A stretch of 10,106 nt of DNA from an uncultured Prevotella sp. (GTDB taxonomy: Bacteria > Bacteroidota > Bacteroidia > Bacteroidales > Bacteroidaceae), in contig UQHJ01000082.1 in NCBI GenBank assembly GCA_900540885.1, positions 1 through 10,106 on the forward strand, in the 5' to 3' direction. Position numbers and translations under genes: made by a program. Below are positions 1-5,574 of this stretch, piece after piece. A model generated the notes under the pieces. That model was not told where the DNA came from. It saw nothing but the letters and a program-made list of their open reading frames with translations, and did not search any database. Numbering within the stretch: the stretch's first letter is position 1; every line of letters starts with the position of its first letter.

Positions 1-358
1 TTTTAGGAGCGATGTAGTAATACACGGGACAGAAGGCCTGTTGCTTCACATATTTTGCTATTTTGAGGTTAAAGCCTGGATAATCCACTAAGACTACGGC
101 ATCGGGCTGCCATTCAGAGATTTGCGCTTTACAACGTTTCATACCGCGCAAAATGGTGGGCAAGTGGAGTGCCACTTGTACAAATCCCATGTAGGCTAAC
201 TCGCGATAGTGACATAGGAGCGTTCCCCCCACGGCTTGCATTTTGTCGCCTCCATAGTAGCGAAATTCCGTATCAGGATATTCGTCTAAAATAGCACGCA
301 TCAAGTGTGAAGCATGTAAGTCGCCACTGGCCTCGCCAGCTATCAGGAATATCTTCAT
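1..358 (-). CDS. lpxB: Lipid-A-disaccharide synthase, N-terminal part (cut by window edge)
   Basis: LpxB is a GT-B-fold glycosyltransferase of the cytoplasmic membrane face. It joins UDP-2,3-diacylglucosamine and lipid X into the lipid A disaccharide. The 119 visible codons begin MKIFLIAGEASGDLHASHLM. The AGEASGD motif near residues 7-13, the GGDKMQAVGG stretch near 36-45 and the YMGFVQV stretch near 56-62 are typical of the LpxB N-terminal domain. The start is the ATG at 356-358, which puts the glycine-rich strand at the very N-terminus as expected. The reading frame is still open at base 1, so roughly two thirds of the protein (the family is about 380 residues) lies outside the window. It follows the ZnuC-like gene on the same strand after a gap of about 130 nt that holds a hairpin, so co-transcription is possible but unproven. 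Confidence 0.95.
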   Translation of the reverse strand, partial: MKIFLIAGEASGDLHASHLMRAILDEYPDTEFRYYGGDKMQAVGGTLLCHYRELAYMGFVQVALHLPTILRGMKRCKAQISEWQPDAVVLVDYPGFNLKIAKYVKQQAFCPVYYYIAPK

Positions 359-407
359 ATTTTGTCTATCTTAATCGTTCCTTTTCAAGGCACCTTTTCT
401 CGCCATG

Positions 408-434
408 GCAAAATGAGAGCAAGCTCTCTTTTGC
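408..434. other. Hairpin between the ZnuC-like gene and lpxB
   Basis: GCAAAA(T)GAGAG pairs with CTCTCTTTTGC around a CAAG loop, giving an 11-bp stem with one bulged T. It lies about 55 nt after the ATPase gene stop and about 50 nt before lpxB on the minus strand. No run of T follows it on the minus strand, so a standard intrinsic terminator is doubtful. It may be an attenuator or an RNA-processing site. No promoter matching TAnnTTTG was found between it and lpxB. Confidence 0.4.
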
Positions 435-487
435 TCATTTGGCTTATCGAAAAGGTTTACTTTCGTTCTGTTTGACAAATAGCCGTT

Positions 488-1144
488 TCACCACTCACTT
501 TCATTCATTTCAGATACACTCTGTTCTTCAATGTGCCAAATGCGGCGACCAGTGATGTGAGGAAAATTGTGTTCGTCGTGGCTTACCACCACGATGGCCC
601 GGTGAAGGCTCTGTTGGGTAAGTAATGCGTAAAGTTCGTTGCGTGACGACTCGTCGAGATGTGTTTCAGGTTCGTCAAGCAAGAGCAAATCAGGTTCTGA
701 CACAAAGGCACGCGCTAAAAGGGTGCGCTGCCACTGTCCCCCACTGAGGTCGGAAATAGGGCGTTGTGCTAAGTCAGAAAGGTGGAAAGTATTGAGCGTT
801 TCTGCTACCTTGTTACGATGTTCAGAAGTAAAACGCTGCCAAAGCCGTTTGCGACAACTAAGTCCTGAGAGTACGATGTCAGCTACAGTCGTAGGAAATT
901 GTCGGTCGATGTGTCTGTACTGTGGTAGGTAACCTACAATAGTACCCCCTTTGCGTTCAATTGTACCGCGTGTGGGTTGCAAGAGTCCTGCAATAAGGCG
1001 AAGTAAAGTGGTCTTACCTCCGCCATTAGGGCCTGTCAGCACAATGAAATCAGTTTCGTTGATTGTTTCGTTGATATGACACAATACGTGGCGTTCGCCA
1101 TAGCTTAGACAAACGTTGTTTATTTTAAGCAAACTATTGGGCAT
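488..1144 (-). CDS. Zinc/manganese-type ABC transporter ATP-binding protein (ZnuC-like)
   Basis: This is the 218-residue ATPase subunit of a cluster-9 metal ABC importer, which would power metal uptake across the inner membrane. All core motifs are intact: Walker A GPNGGGKT at residues 38-45, Q-loop LPQ with Q75, signature LSGGQ at 133-137, Walker B LLLLDEP at 153-159 and the switch histidine H189. The D-loop region reads ETHLD, where TGLD is common. The length is normal for a short ZnuC/MntB-type ATPase. The start ATG (MPNSLLKI) puts the first strand and the aromatic A-loop (Y15) at the usual distance. It lies 36 nt downstream of the substrate-binding lipoprotein gene, so the two are probably one transcript. 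The matching permease gene is not next to it. Zinc specificity is inferred from the neighbour only. Confidence 0.9.
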   Translation of the reverse strand: MPNSLLKINNVCLSYGERHVLCHINETINETDFIVLTGPNGGGKTTLLRLIAGLLQPTRGTIERKGGTIVGYLPQYRHIDRQFPTTVADIVLSGLSCRKRLWQRFTSEHRNKVAETLNTFHLSDLAQRPISDLSGGQWQRTLLARAFVSEPDLLLLDEPETHLDESSRNELYALLTQQSLHRAIVVVSHDEHNFPHITGRRIWHIEEQSVSEMNESEW

Positions 1145-1171
1145 CTTGAAGATAATTGGAATGTTAACTTG

Positions 1172-1216
1172 TCAACTCGCTCACTCTTCAACTTGTTCAC
1201 TCTTCAACTCATTCAC
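1172..1216. repeat. 16-nt tandem repeat, about 2.8 copies
   Basis: Three units starting at 1172, 1188 and 1204 follow the pattern TCAACT-NNN-TCACTCT, where NNN is CGC, TGT and CAT; the third unit lacks its last three bases. The array covers the last codons and the stop (1181-1183) of the ZnuA-like gene and runs into the gap before the ATPase gene. The unit length is not a multiple of three, so gain or loss of a unit would change the C-terminal residues. Confidence 0.75.
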
Positions 1217-2053
1217 AATATTCTTAAGTTGATGTGGGACGTCAAAGTCAAGTGGATTAATCGTAACGACGTGTGCACCCAGTTCGTGGGCTATGCGTTC
1301 TGCACTGCGTCCGTTATGTTCTTTAGAGATGAAAACCACTTTTACGCTTTCCTTTTTACATTGTGTGATGAGCTGCTGCATATAGGCGGCCGAGGGTTCT
1401 TTGCCGTCATGTTCTACAGCCAATTGTTGGAGTCCGTACTGATGAGCTAAATAACCTAAAGCAGGGTGGTAAATTAAGAATGTACGACATTTGATGCCTT
1501 GTAGGCTTTTACTTAATTCTTGATCTAAAGCCTTCATTTGCTGTTCGAAGCGTTGAACACGTTGCCGGTAATAGACAGCATTGGACTTATCGTGTTGTGA
1601 GAGTGTTTCAGCTACATTACGTGCCATTGCTATCAAGTTTTGTGGAGAGAACCAGACATGAGGGTCGCCACTTTCTAATTCACCTTCGTGGTGGTGTGTG
1701 CTGACAATGAGAGGAACGCCTTGTGCCGCGTCAATCAGCGAAATGTTGGTTAGGGAGTTCATCATTCGTGGCAACTGTGTTTGTTCGAAGCCCAAGCTTC
1801 CCATGCGAAACACGAGTTGACTTTCGCCCAAGGCTACCATCTGTCGTGGCGTAGGCTCGTATGTTTCGGGACTTGCTCCTTGCGGCATCAGCGTTTTAAC
1901 TTGGTACTTATCGCCAGCTACGGCCTCAACAACGTAACGCAGCGGTTCGATACTTACGGTAATTATCGGCCGATTGTCTTGCTGCTTGTGGTTGCACGAA
2001 AGCAGACTCAATAGCATGATAGCGATGTATGATAGATGAAGAAGTCGTTTCAT
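1181..2053 (-). CDS. Metal ABC transporter substrate-binding lipoprotein (ZnuA-like)
   Basis: This 290-residue cluster-9 solute-binding protein would capture zinc or manganese in the periplasm and deliver it to an ABC permease. The N-terminus has a lipoprotein signal with the lipobox LLSC, so C20 should be lipidated and anchor the protein in a membrane. Family marks are IEPLRYVVEAVAGD (35-48), GASPETYEPTP (59-69), the short His run THHHEGE (119-125), DPHVWFSP (130-137) and YHPALGYLAHQYGL (195-208). H132 and H196 match the usual second and third metal ligands. The first-ligand position, usually His in SPHxYEP, is E63, and the fourth, usually Asp in DPLG, appears as N266 in NPLDFD. Both changes may be lineage-typical. 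It starts 10 nt after the stop of the YqaA-like gene, which implies one transcript. The metal is not certain. Confidence 0.92.
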   Translation of the reverse strand: MKRLLHLSYIAIMLLSLLSCNHKQQDNRPIITVSIEPLRYVVEAVAGDKYQVKTLMPQGASPETYEPTPRQMVALGESQLVFRMGSLGFEQTQLPRMMNSLTNISLIDAAQGVPLIVSTHHHEGELESGDPHVWFSPQNLIAMARNVAETLSQHDKSNAVYYRQRVQRFEQQMKALDQELSKSLQGIKCRTFLIYHPALGYLAHQYGLQQLAVEHDGKEPSAAYMQQLITQCKKESVKVVFISKEHNGRSAERIAHELGAHVVTINPLDFDVPHQLKNIVNELKSEQVEE

Positions 2054-2063
2054 ATTGTTTTTT

Positions 2064-2513
2064 TTACAAACTCAAAGTCACTTTAATGAGAATCCAATAA
2101 CGAATGTACTTGCCAATAGCCACGTTAATCATGGCATAAATTAGTTTTACGCGCAAGAAACCCATGGCTACTGTGATTACACTGCCTATAATGGGCAACC
2201 ATGCCAATAGTCCGGCCCATGCTCCATAGTGTCTCACCCAACGCTTGCCACGTTCTAACTTTTCGGGCGGAACTTTCGTCCAGCGTTCTATCCACTCCTC
2301 TTTGCCCAATGAACCTACCCCATAATTAAACAGGCTGCCCAGCACATTGCCTGCTGTGCCCCAAGCCAATAGTTCACCTGGATTGGTACCAGCAGCCAAG
2401 AGGGCTAACATAACGGCTTCAGAACTGAAAGGGAAGAAACTCCCTGCTAAGAAGGCGGCAATAAACATTCCTATGCCTCCGTTTTCGGCCAAAAGTGTGA
2501 TGAATGCGTCCAT
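2064..2513 (-). CDS. YqaA-like small inner-membrane protein of the DedA/VTT superfamily
   Basis: The protein has 149 residues and about four hydrophobic segments, near residues 10-27, 33-65, 97-118 and 122-147. The SFFPFSSEAVM stretch (25-35, with acidic E32), the glycine-rich NVLGSLFNYGVGSLG (56-70), GAWAGLLAWLPIIGS (97-111) and the GFLRVKLIYAM segment (118-128) resemble E. coli YqaA and the VTT/DedA fold. DedA-family members are linked to lipid-carrier flipping and membrane homeostasis, but the exact role of YqaA is not established. It ends 10 nt before the ZnuA-like gene, so it is probably the first gene of a yqaA-znuA-znuC transcript. No good TAnnTTTG promoter is seen upstream. The best candidate, TAACTTTA on the minus strand at about 2579-2586, lies inside the upstream repeat and has no TTTG box. 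Confidence 0.85.
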   Translation of the reverse strand: MDAFITLLAENGGIGMFIAAFLAGSFFPFSSEAVMLALLAAGTNPGELLAWGTAGNVLGSLFNYGVGSLGKEEWIERWTKVPPEKLERGKRWVRHYGAWAGLLAWLPIIGSVITVAMGFLRVKLIYAMINVAIGKYIRYWILIKVTLSL

Positions 2514-2535
2514 AAGGGGGAATTAAAGGTTGAAG

Positions 2536-2651
2536 GGGGGAGAAAAAGAGTTTTTTAGTTTGAAGGTTATGAGATTATAAAGTTACATCACGTTGATGAA
2601 CTGCTATATAATCTTATAACGCGAAACTGGCTGTTTTTAGAAATAGCCTAT
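2536..2651 (+). repeat. Structured intergenic repeat, copy A
   Basis: The element fills the gap between the unknown membrane gene and the YqaA-like gene. In element orientation it runs from GGGGGGAGAA through TTTAGTTTGAAGGTTATGAG to AAACTGGCTGTTTTTAG. A 14-bp stem (2566-2579 with 2607-2620, one G-T pair) encloses ACATCACGTTGATGAAC. A second hairpin, GGCTGTTT/AAATAGCC with loop TTAG (2629-2648), follows. Copy B at 3658-3787 shares both parts, and copy C at 8018-8096 shares the first. The stop codon of the membrane-protein gene (2648-2650) lies inside the repeat. Confidence 0.65.
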
Positions 2652-3583
2652 CCCATTTGCACATAATTATATACGCCAAGAACGATGAGAATGAGAACGG
2701 TGAGGTTGAACCATGTGTTGAACAGACGTCCCTTTCCTAAGGCATAATAATGAGCAATGATAAGGGAAGAATTGGCTATGAATAGGCGCATTTGTTTGTC
2801 AAAGTGTTCAGGTAGTAGCAGCAGACCTACGGTTAGGAACACTTGCATGGTAATGATGGTGTAGAGCAACATACGCGTGCGAATTTTGTCATTGTAGGCC
2901 GTGTGGATAAAATGCACGAAGGCGAATAAGGCCAAGGCAAAAAATATACCTACCGTAATCCATTGGTCAAGTTTGAGGAGGCTGTAGTCAGGTACGTGAG
3001 GCACAAACCAATCGTTGAGGTAAAGAAAAGCCGTGTCTAACTGATTGTTCCAAATGGCATAAGCTGCTAATATCCAATACGGAACAGCAAGGCCGAACAG
3101 TCCAGCCATAAAGGTGCGCCACGTAAGCGAACGAAGTTGGAACAGCATCGAAATATAATAAGCAATGGCTAACACCAACATGGGTGGAAACACCATACTG
3201 CCAATACCTAATAACAGAAAAGCATGAAATATGTAACCCTCGGCTCTGAACTGTTGGTAGGAGGAGAAAAGCATAAAGTAAGCCAAAACAAAGCATACGG
3301 TGGGTATAGCTTCCATGCTCCAAGTGTGTAAGGCAGGACATACCAACATTAGTGCCAAATAAGTAACACTCATCATACGCGAACGAATGCGTAACAACGC
3401 ATTGCGGTTGTTAAGCTCCATAATGAGATAAGCCGTAAGTCCCGTTACGGCCAATCCGCCCCATAAATTGACATCGGTAACGTCTGAGAGTACCCAAACG
3501 AGTAGCACGATTACTGCCATTGTGGGCAAGGTAAACGTACTTGATACTACGCTATTACGAAATGAGTGTGATTGTATGGACAC
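2648..3583 (-). CDS. Polytopic inner-membrane protein of unknown function
   Basis: I do not recognise a function for this 311-residue protein. It has about nine or ten hydrophobic segments, near 20-37, 40-56, 71-84, 91-108, 118-142, 155-177, 208-227, 238-257, 266-281 and 291-308. The basic connectors RNALLRIRSRM (60-70), RSLTWR (151-156) and NDKIRTR (231-237) suggest cytoplasmic loops. The overall look recalls uncharacterised Bacteroidetes membrane proteins such as the DUF6427 type, but that is only an impression. The start used is a GTG at 3581-3583, giving a 20-residue polar tail before the first helix. The next in-frame ATG is codon 22 (TMAVIVLLVW), and a start there is also possible. A 9-bp hairpin lies 23 nt upstream of the GTG. 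Copies A and B of a structured repeat flank the gene in inverted orientation, and copy A contains its TAG stop. Confidence 0.8.
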   Translation of the reverse strand: MSIQSHSFRNSVVSSTFTLPTMAVIVLLVWVLSDVTDVNLWGGLAVTGLTAYLIMELNNRNALLRIRSRMMSVTYLALMLVCPALHTWSMEAIPTVCFVLAYFMLFSSYQQFRAEGYIFHAFLLLGIGSMVFPPMLVLAIAYYISMLFQLRSLTWRTFMAGLFGLAVPYWILAAYAIWNNQLDTAFLYLNDWFVPHVPDYSLLKLDQWITVGIFFALALFAFVHFIHTAYNDKIRTRMLLYTIITMQVFLTVGLLLLPEHFDKQMRLFIANSSLIIAHYYALGKGRLFNTWFNLTVLILIVLGVYNYVQMG

Positions 3584-3605
3584 AAGTGTTGAGATTTTAT
3601 GATAA

Positions 3606-3638
3606 AGTAGGTGTCCAATATAAATTTGAACACCTACT
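3606..3638. other. Hairpin upstream of the unknown membrane gene
   Basis: AGTAGGTGT (3606-3614) pairs perfectly with ACACCTACT (3630-3638) around a 15-nt AT-rich loop. It lies 23 nt before the GTG start, within the likely 5' leader. It could be a terminator of the purD transcript, a regulatory leader or a protein-binding palindrome. There is no T run after it on the minus strand, where the sequence reads TTATCATAAAATC. Confidence 0.4.
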
Positions 3639-3657
3639 CAAATAATGATTAATGTAC

Positions 3658-3787
3658 TTATAGACTATTTCTAAAAATAGCCAGTTTTACATTTTAAGGT
3701 TATAAAGTTAGTTGAGTTGATTATCAACGTGTGAAGTAACTTCATCACCTTATCACCTCCAAACTAAAAACAGAATTTTAGTTCTCC
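3658..3787 (-). repeat. Structured intergenic repeat, copy B
   Basis: The element occupies the gap after purD and reads in the minus direction. It starts with GGGGGAGAAC just after the purD stop, continues with TTTTTAGTTTGGAGGTGATAAGG and ends with AAACTGGCTATTTTTAG. A 15-bp stem (3737-3751 with 3696-3710) is fully paired on the minus-strand RNA if two G-U pairs are allowed. It surrounds GTTGATAATCAAC, itself a palindrome. The second hairpin (3663-3682) has an 8-bp stem with one G-U pair and the same four-base loop as copy A. Confidence 0.65.
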
Positions 3788-3792
3788 CCCTT

Positions 3793-5058
3793 TTATAAGT
3801 CCTGACCGATGTCAGTTCTGAAGTATTTCTTCTCGAATTGAATGTGCTTAGCTCCTTCCATTGACTTGGCTAAAGCTTCAGCCTTATCCTTTCCGTATGA
3901 ACTAACGGCTATAACGCGGCCACCAGCAGTGACGAGTTTTCCGTCTTTGATCGCTGTGCCAGCATGGAACACTACGCTACCAGGTACGTCAGCGCCCGTG
4001 ATTTCAAATCCCTTCTCGTAAGCTTGAGGATAACCTCCTGATACACACATAACGCATACAGCTGCACGAGGGTCAAACTCAACGTTACGTTGATCGAGGT
4101 CGCCAGCGGCAACGCCTTCAAATAGGTCGACAATGTCGCTCTTGAGGCGCAACATGACCGTTTCTGTTTCGGGGTCGCCCATGCGGCAGTTATATTCGAT
4201 TACTTTAGGTTGGCCATCACAATTGATTAAGCCAAAGAAGATGAAACCCTTATAGTCAATGCCCTCGGCGGCTAATCCTTCTACCGTAGGACGAATAATT
4301 TCGTTCTCTACCTTCGTCATCCAAGCCTTATCGGCAAATGGAACGGGCGAAACCGATCCCATACCGCCTGTGTTAAGCCCCGTATCGCCTTCACCTATGC
4401 GCTTGTAGTCTTTCGCTTCAGGAAGAATCTGATAATGCTTGCCGTCGGTCAGTACAAACACTGAGCATTCAATACCAGAAAGGAACTCTTCTATCACAAC
4501 GCGACTTGATGCGTTGCCAAACATACCGCCTAACATATCGCGCAATTCCTTCTTGGCCTCGTCAAGGGTAGGGACGATTAGTACGCCTTTACCAGCGCAA
4601 AGACCATCGGCTTTGAGTACGTAGGGAGCTTGGAGCGTTTCAAGGAAGCGACATCCTTCTTCTACTTGTGTTCCGTCAAAGGTTTCGTAAGCTGCAGTAG
4701 GGATATTGTGACGTTTCATGAATCCCTTTGCAAAGTCTTTTGAACCTTCGAGCACGGCTCCTGCCTTAGAAGGACCGATTACAGGCACGTGCTTAACATC
4801 TGGACGTTGTAGAAAATAGTCATAAATGCCTTTTACCAGAGGGTCTTCAGGACCGACTACGACCATGTCCACCTTTTCACGTACAACGAAGTCGGCCACG
4901 GCATCAAAGTCGTCTGCTTTTATTGCCACATTTTCGCCCACAGAGGCCGTTCCAGCGTTACCGGGAGCAATAAAAAGTTTTTCGATGCGATTGCTTTGTG
5001 CAATTTTCCATGCCAGTGCGTGCTCACGGCCGCCACTGCCCAAAAGTAAGAGTTTCAT
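3793..5058 (-). CDS. purD: Phosphoribosylamine-glycine ligase (GAR synthetase)
   Basis: PurD joins 5-phosphoribosylamine and glycine with ATP to form glycinamide ribonucleotide, the second step of purine synthesis in the cytoplasm. The 421 residues match the usual length. An N-terminal GSGGREHALAWK (7-18) is followed by GPEDPL (69-74), the ATP-grasp loop KADGLCAGKG (149-158), EEFLSGIECSV (190-200), NTGGMGSVSP (229-238) and the metal-binding IEYNCRMGDPETE (287-299, with E288 and N290). VCVMCVSGGYP (334-344) belongs to the C-terminal domain. The ATG start puts the nucleotide-binding strand at residue 2, as in the family. A clear Bacteroidetes promoter lies 23-53 nt upstream. The gene is probably transcribed on its own, since a 410-bp palindrome separates it from the receptor gene upstream and a structured repeat follows it. 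All key residues are present. Confidence 0.98.
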   Translation of the reverse strand: MKLLLLGSGGREHALAWKIAQSNRIEKLFIAPGNAGTASVGENVAIKADDFDAVADFVVREKVDMVVVGPEDPLVKGIYDYFLQRPDVKHVPVIGPSKAGAVLEGSKDFAKGFMKRHNIPTAAYETFDGTQVEEGCRFLETLQAPYVLKADGLCAGKGVLIVPTLDEAKKELRDMLGGMFGNASSRVVIEEFLSGIECSVFVLTDGKHYQILPEAKDYKRIGEGDTGLNTGGMGSVSPVPFADKAWMTKVENEIIRPTVEGLAAEGIDYKGFIFFGLINCDGQPKVIEYNCRMGDPETETVMLRLKSDIVDLFEGVAAGDLDQRNVEFDPRAAVCVMCVSGGYPQAYEKGFEITGADVPGSVVFHAGTAIKDGKLVTAGGRVIAVSSYGKDKAEALAKSMEGAKHIQFEKKYFRTDIGQDL

Positions 5059-5080
5059 ACGTATAAATTTTATTTTGGTA

Positions 5081-5111
5081 CAAATTTACTGCAAGGCGAG
5101 TGAAGTGCAAA
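5081..5111 (-). promoter_or_regulatory. purD promoter, Bacteroidetes sigma-ABfr type
   Basis: On the minus strand, TTTG (5108-5111) is followed after exactly 19 nt by TAAATTTG (5081-5088), a full match to the TTTG-N19-21-TAnnTTTG consensus. Transcription should start about 7 nt beyond the second box, giving a leader of roughly 15 nt before the purD ATG at 5058. Confidence 0.8.
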
Positions 5112-5258
5112 ACGAAAGTCAAAAAAACTGCAATTTGTCAGCCTAATTGGGGGGCGGGTTTGTAACCCGCGGCAGCAGCAGGTTTTGAGCATCTACTTAT
5201 AGTCGCTTAGCGCGAGAACATACATAACATACAATTTTACATACTTATTACATACTAC

Positions 5259-5284
5259 TCAATTTGTGCCAAGGCACAAATTGA
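5259..5284. other. Nested 12-bp hairpin in the left arm
   Basis: TCAATTTGTGCC and GGCACAAATTGA pair perfectly around AA. The partner hairpin in the right arm (5405-5430) has two linked base changes that keep the pairing perfect. Confidence 0.8.
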
Positions 5285-5404
5285 AACATACAGGCTACGC
5301 CCTTGCGCTTCAACGCACTAATGGCTTGCATAAACGATTGATAATTAGAAGCATTCTCAATATATCACATTGTCGCTGAAGCGCAAGGGCGTAGCCAGTT
5401 TGTA

Positions 5405-5430
5405 TCAAATTGTGCCTTGGCACAATTTGA
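5405..5430. other. Nested 12-bp hairpin in the right arm
   Basis: TCAAATTGTGCC and GGCACAATTTGA pair perfectly around TT. Compared with the left-arm hairpin, one T/A difference on each side of the stem is compensated by its partner. Confidence 0.8.
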
Positions 5431-5574
5431 GTATAGTATGTAAATAAGTATGTAAAATTGTATGTTATGTATGTTCTCGCGCTAAGCGACTATAAGTAGC
5501 ATGTCCAAAACCTGCTGCTGCCGCGGGTTGAAAACCCGCCCCCCAATTAGGAAAATAAATTGCAGTTTATCGTT

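Larger units (their letters stand above)
5142..5551. repeat. 410-bp giant palindrome with nested hairpins
   Basis: The left arm (5142-5315) and right arm (5374-5551) are inverted copies, about 92% identical by hand alignment (about 10 mismatches and 4 gapped bases), around a loop of 58 nt. Each arm starts with CCTAATTGGGGGGCGGG and contains a 7-bp hairpin (GCGGGTT/AACCCGC) and a 12-bp hairpin (5259-5284 and 5405-5430). The flanks share a further AAACTGCAATTT-like block (about 5126-5137 and 5564-5575). No open reading frame of note is inside. It fills most of the 516-nt gap between the receptor gene and purD. It could be a MITE-like element, a transcription barrier or an RNase III target. The terminal module recurs at 10011. 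Confidence 0.9.

Noticed and set aside
307..555. Plus-strand reading frame of 82 codons
   Set aside because: It overlaps the starts and ends of lpxB and the ZnuC-like gene in the opposite direction and its product has no recognisable features.
639..932. Plus-strand reading frame inside the ATPase gene
   Set aside because: It is fully antisense to a gene with intact ABC motifs; Ser/Arg-rich product is typical of a shadow frame.
1169..1450. Plus-strand reading frame opposite the ZnuA-like gene
   Set aside because: It is antisense to an intact family member and starts in the tandem repeat.
2064..2513. The YqaA-like protein as the missing ABC permease
   Set aside because: It is too short, with about four hydrophobic segments, and its motifs match the VTT/DedA fold; cluster-9 permeases have more helices and about 260-290 residues.
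5142..5551. CRISPR array or retron RNA as an explanation of the repeats
   Set aside because: There are only two inverted arms, no regularly spaced direct repeats, and no reverse transcriptase or Cas gene nearby.
5142..5551. Insertion sequence remnant
   Set aside because: No transposase fragment could be read on either strand of the element or beside it, so only a non-autonomous element is possible.
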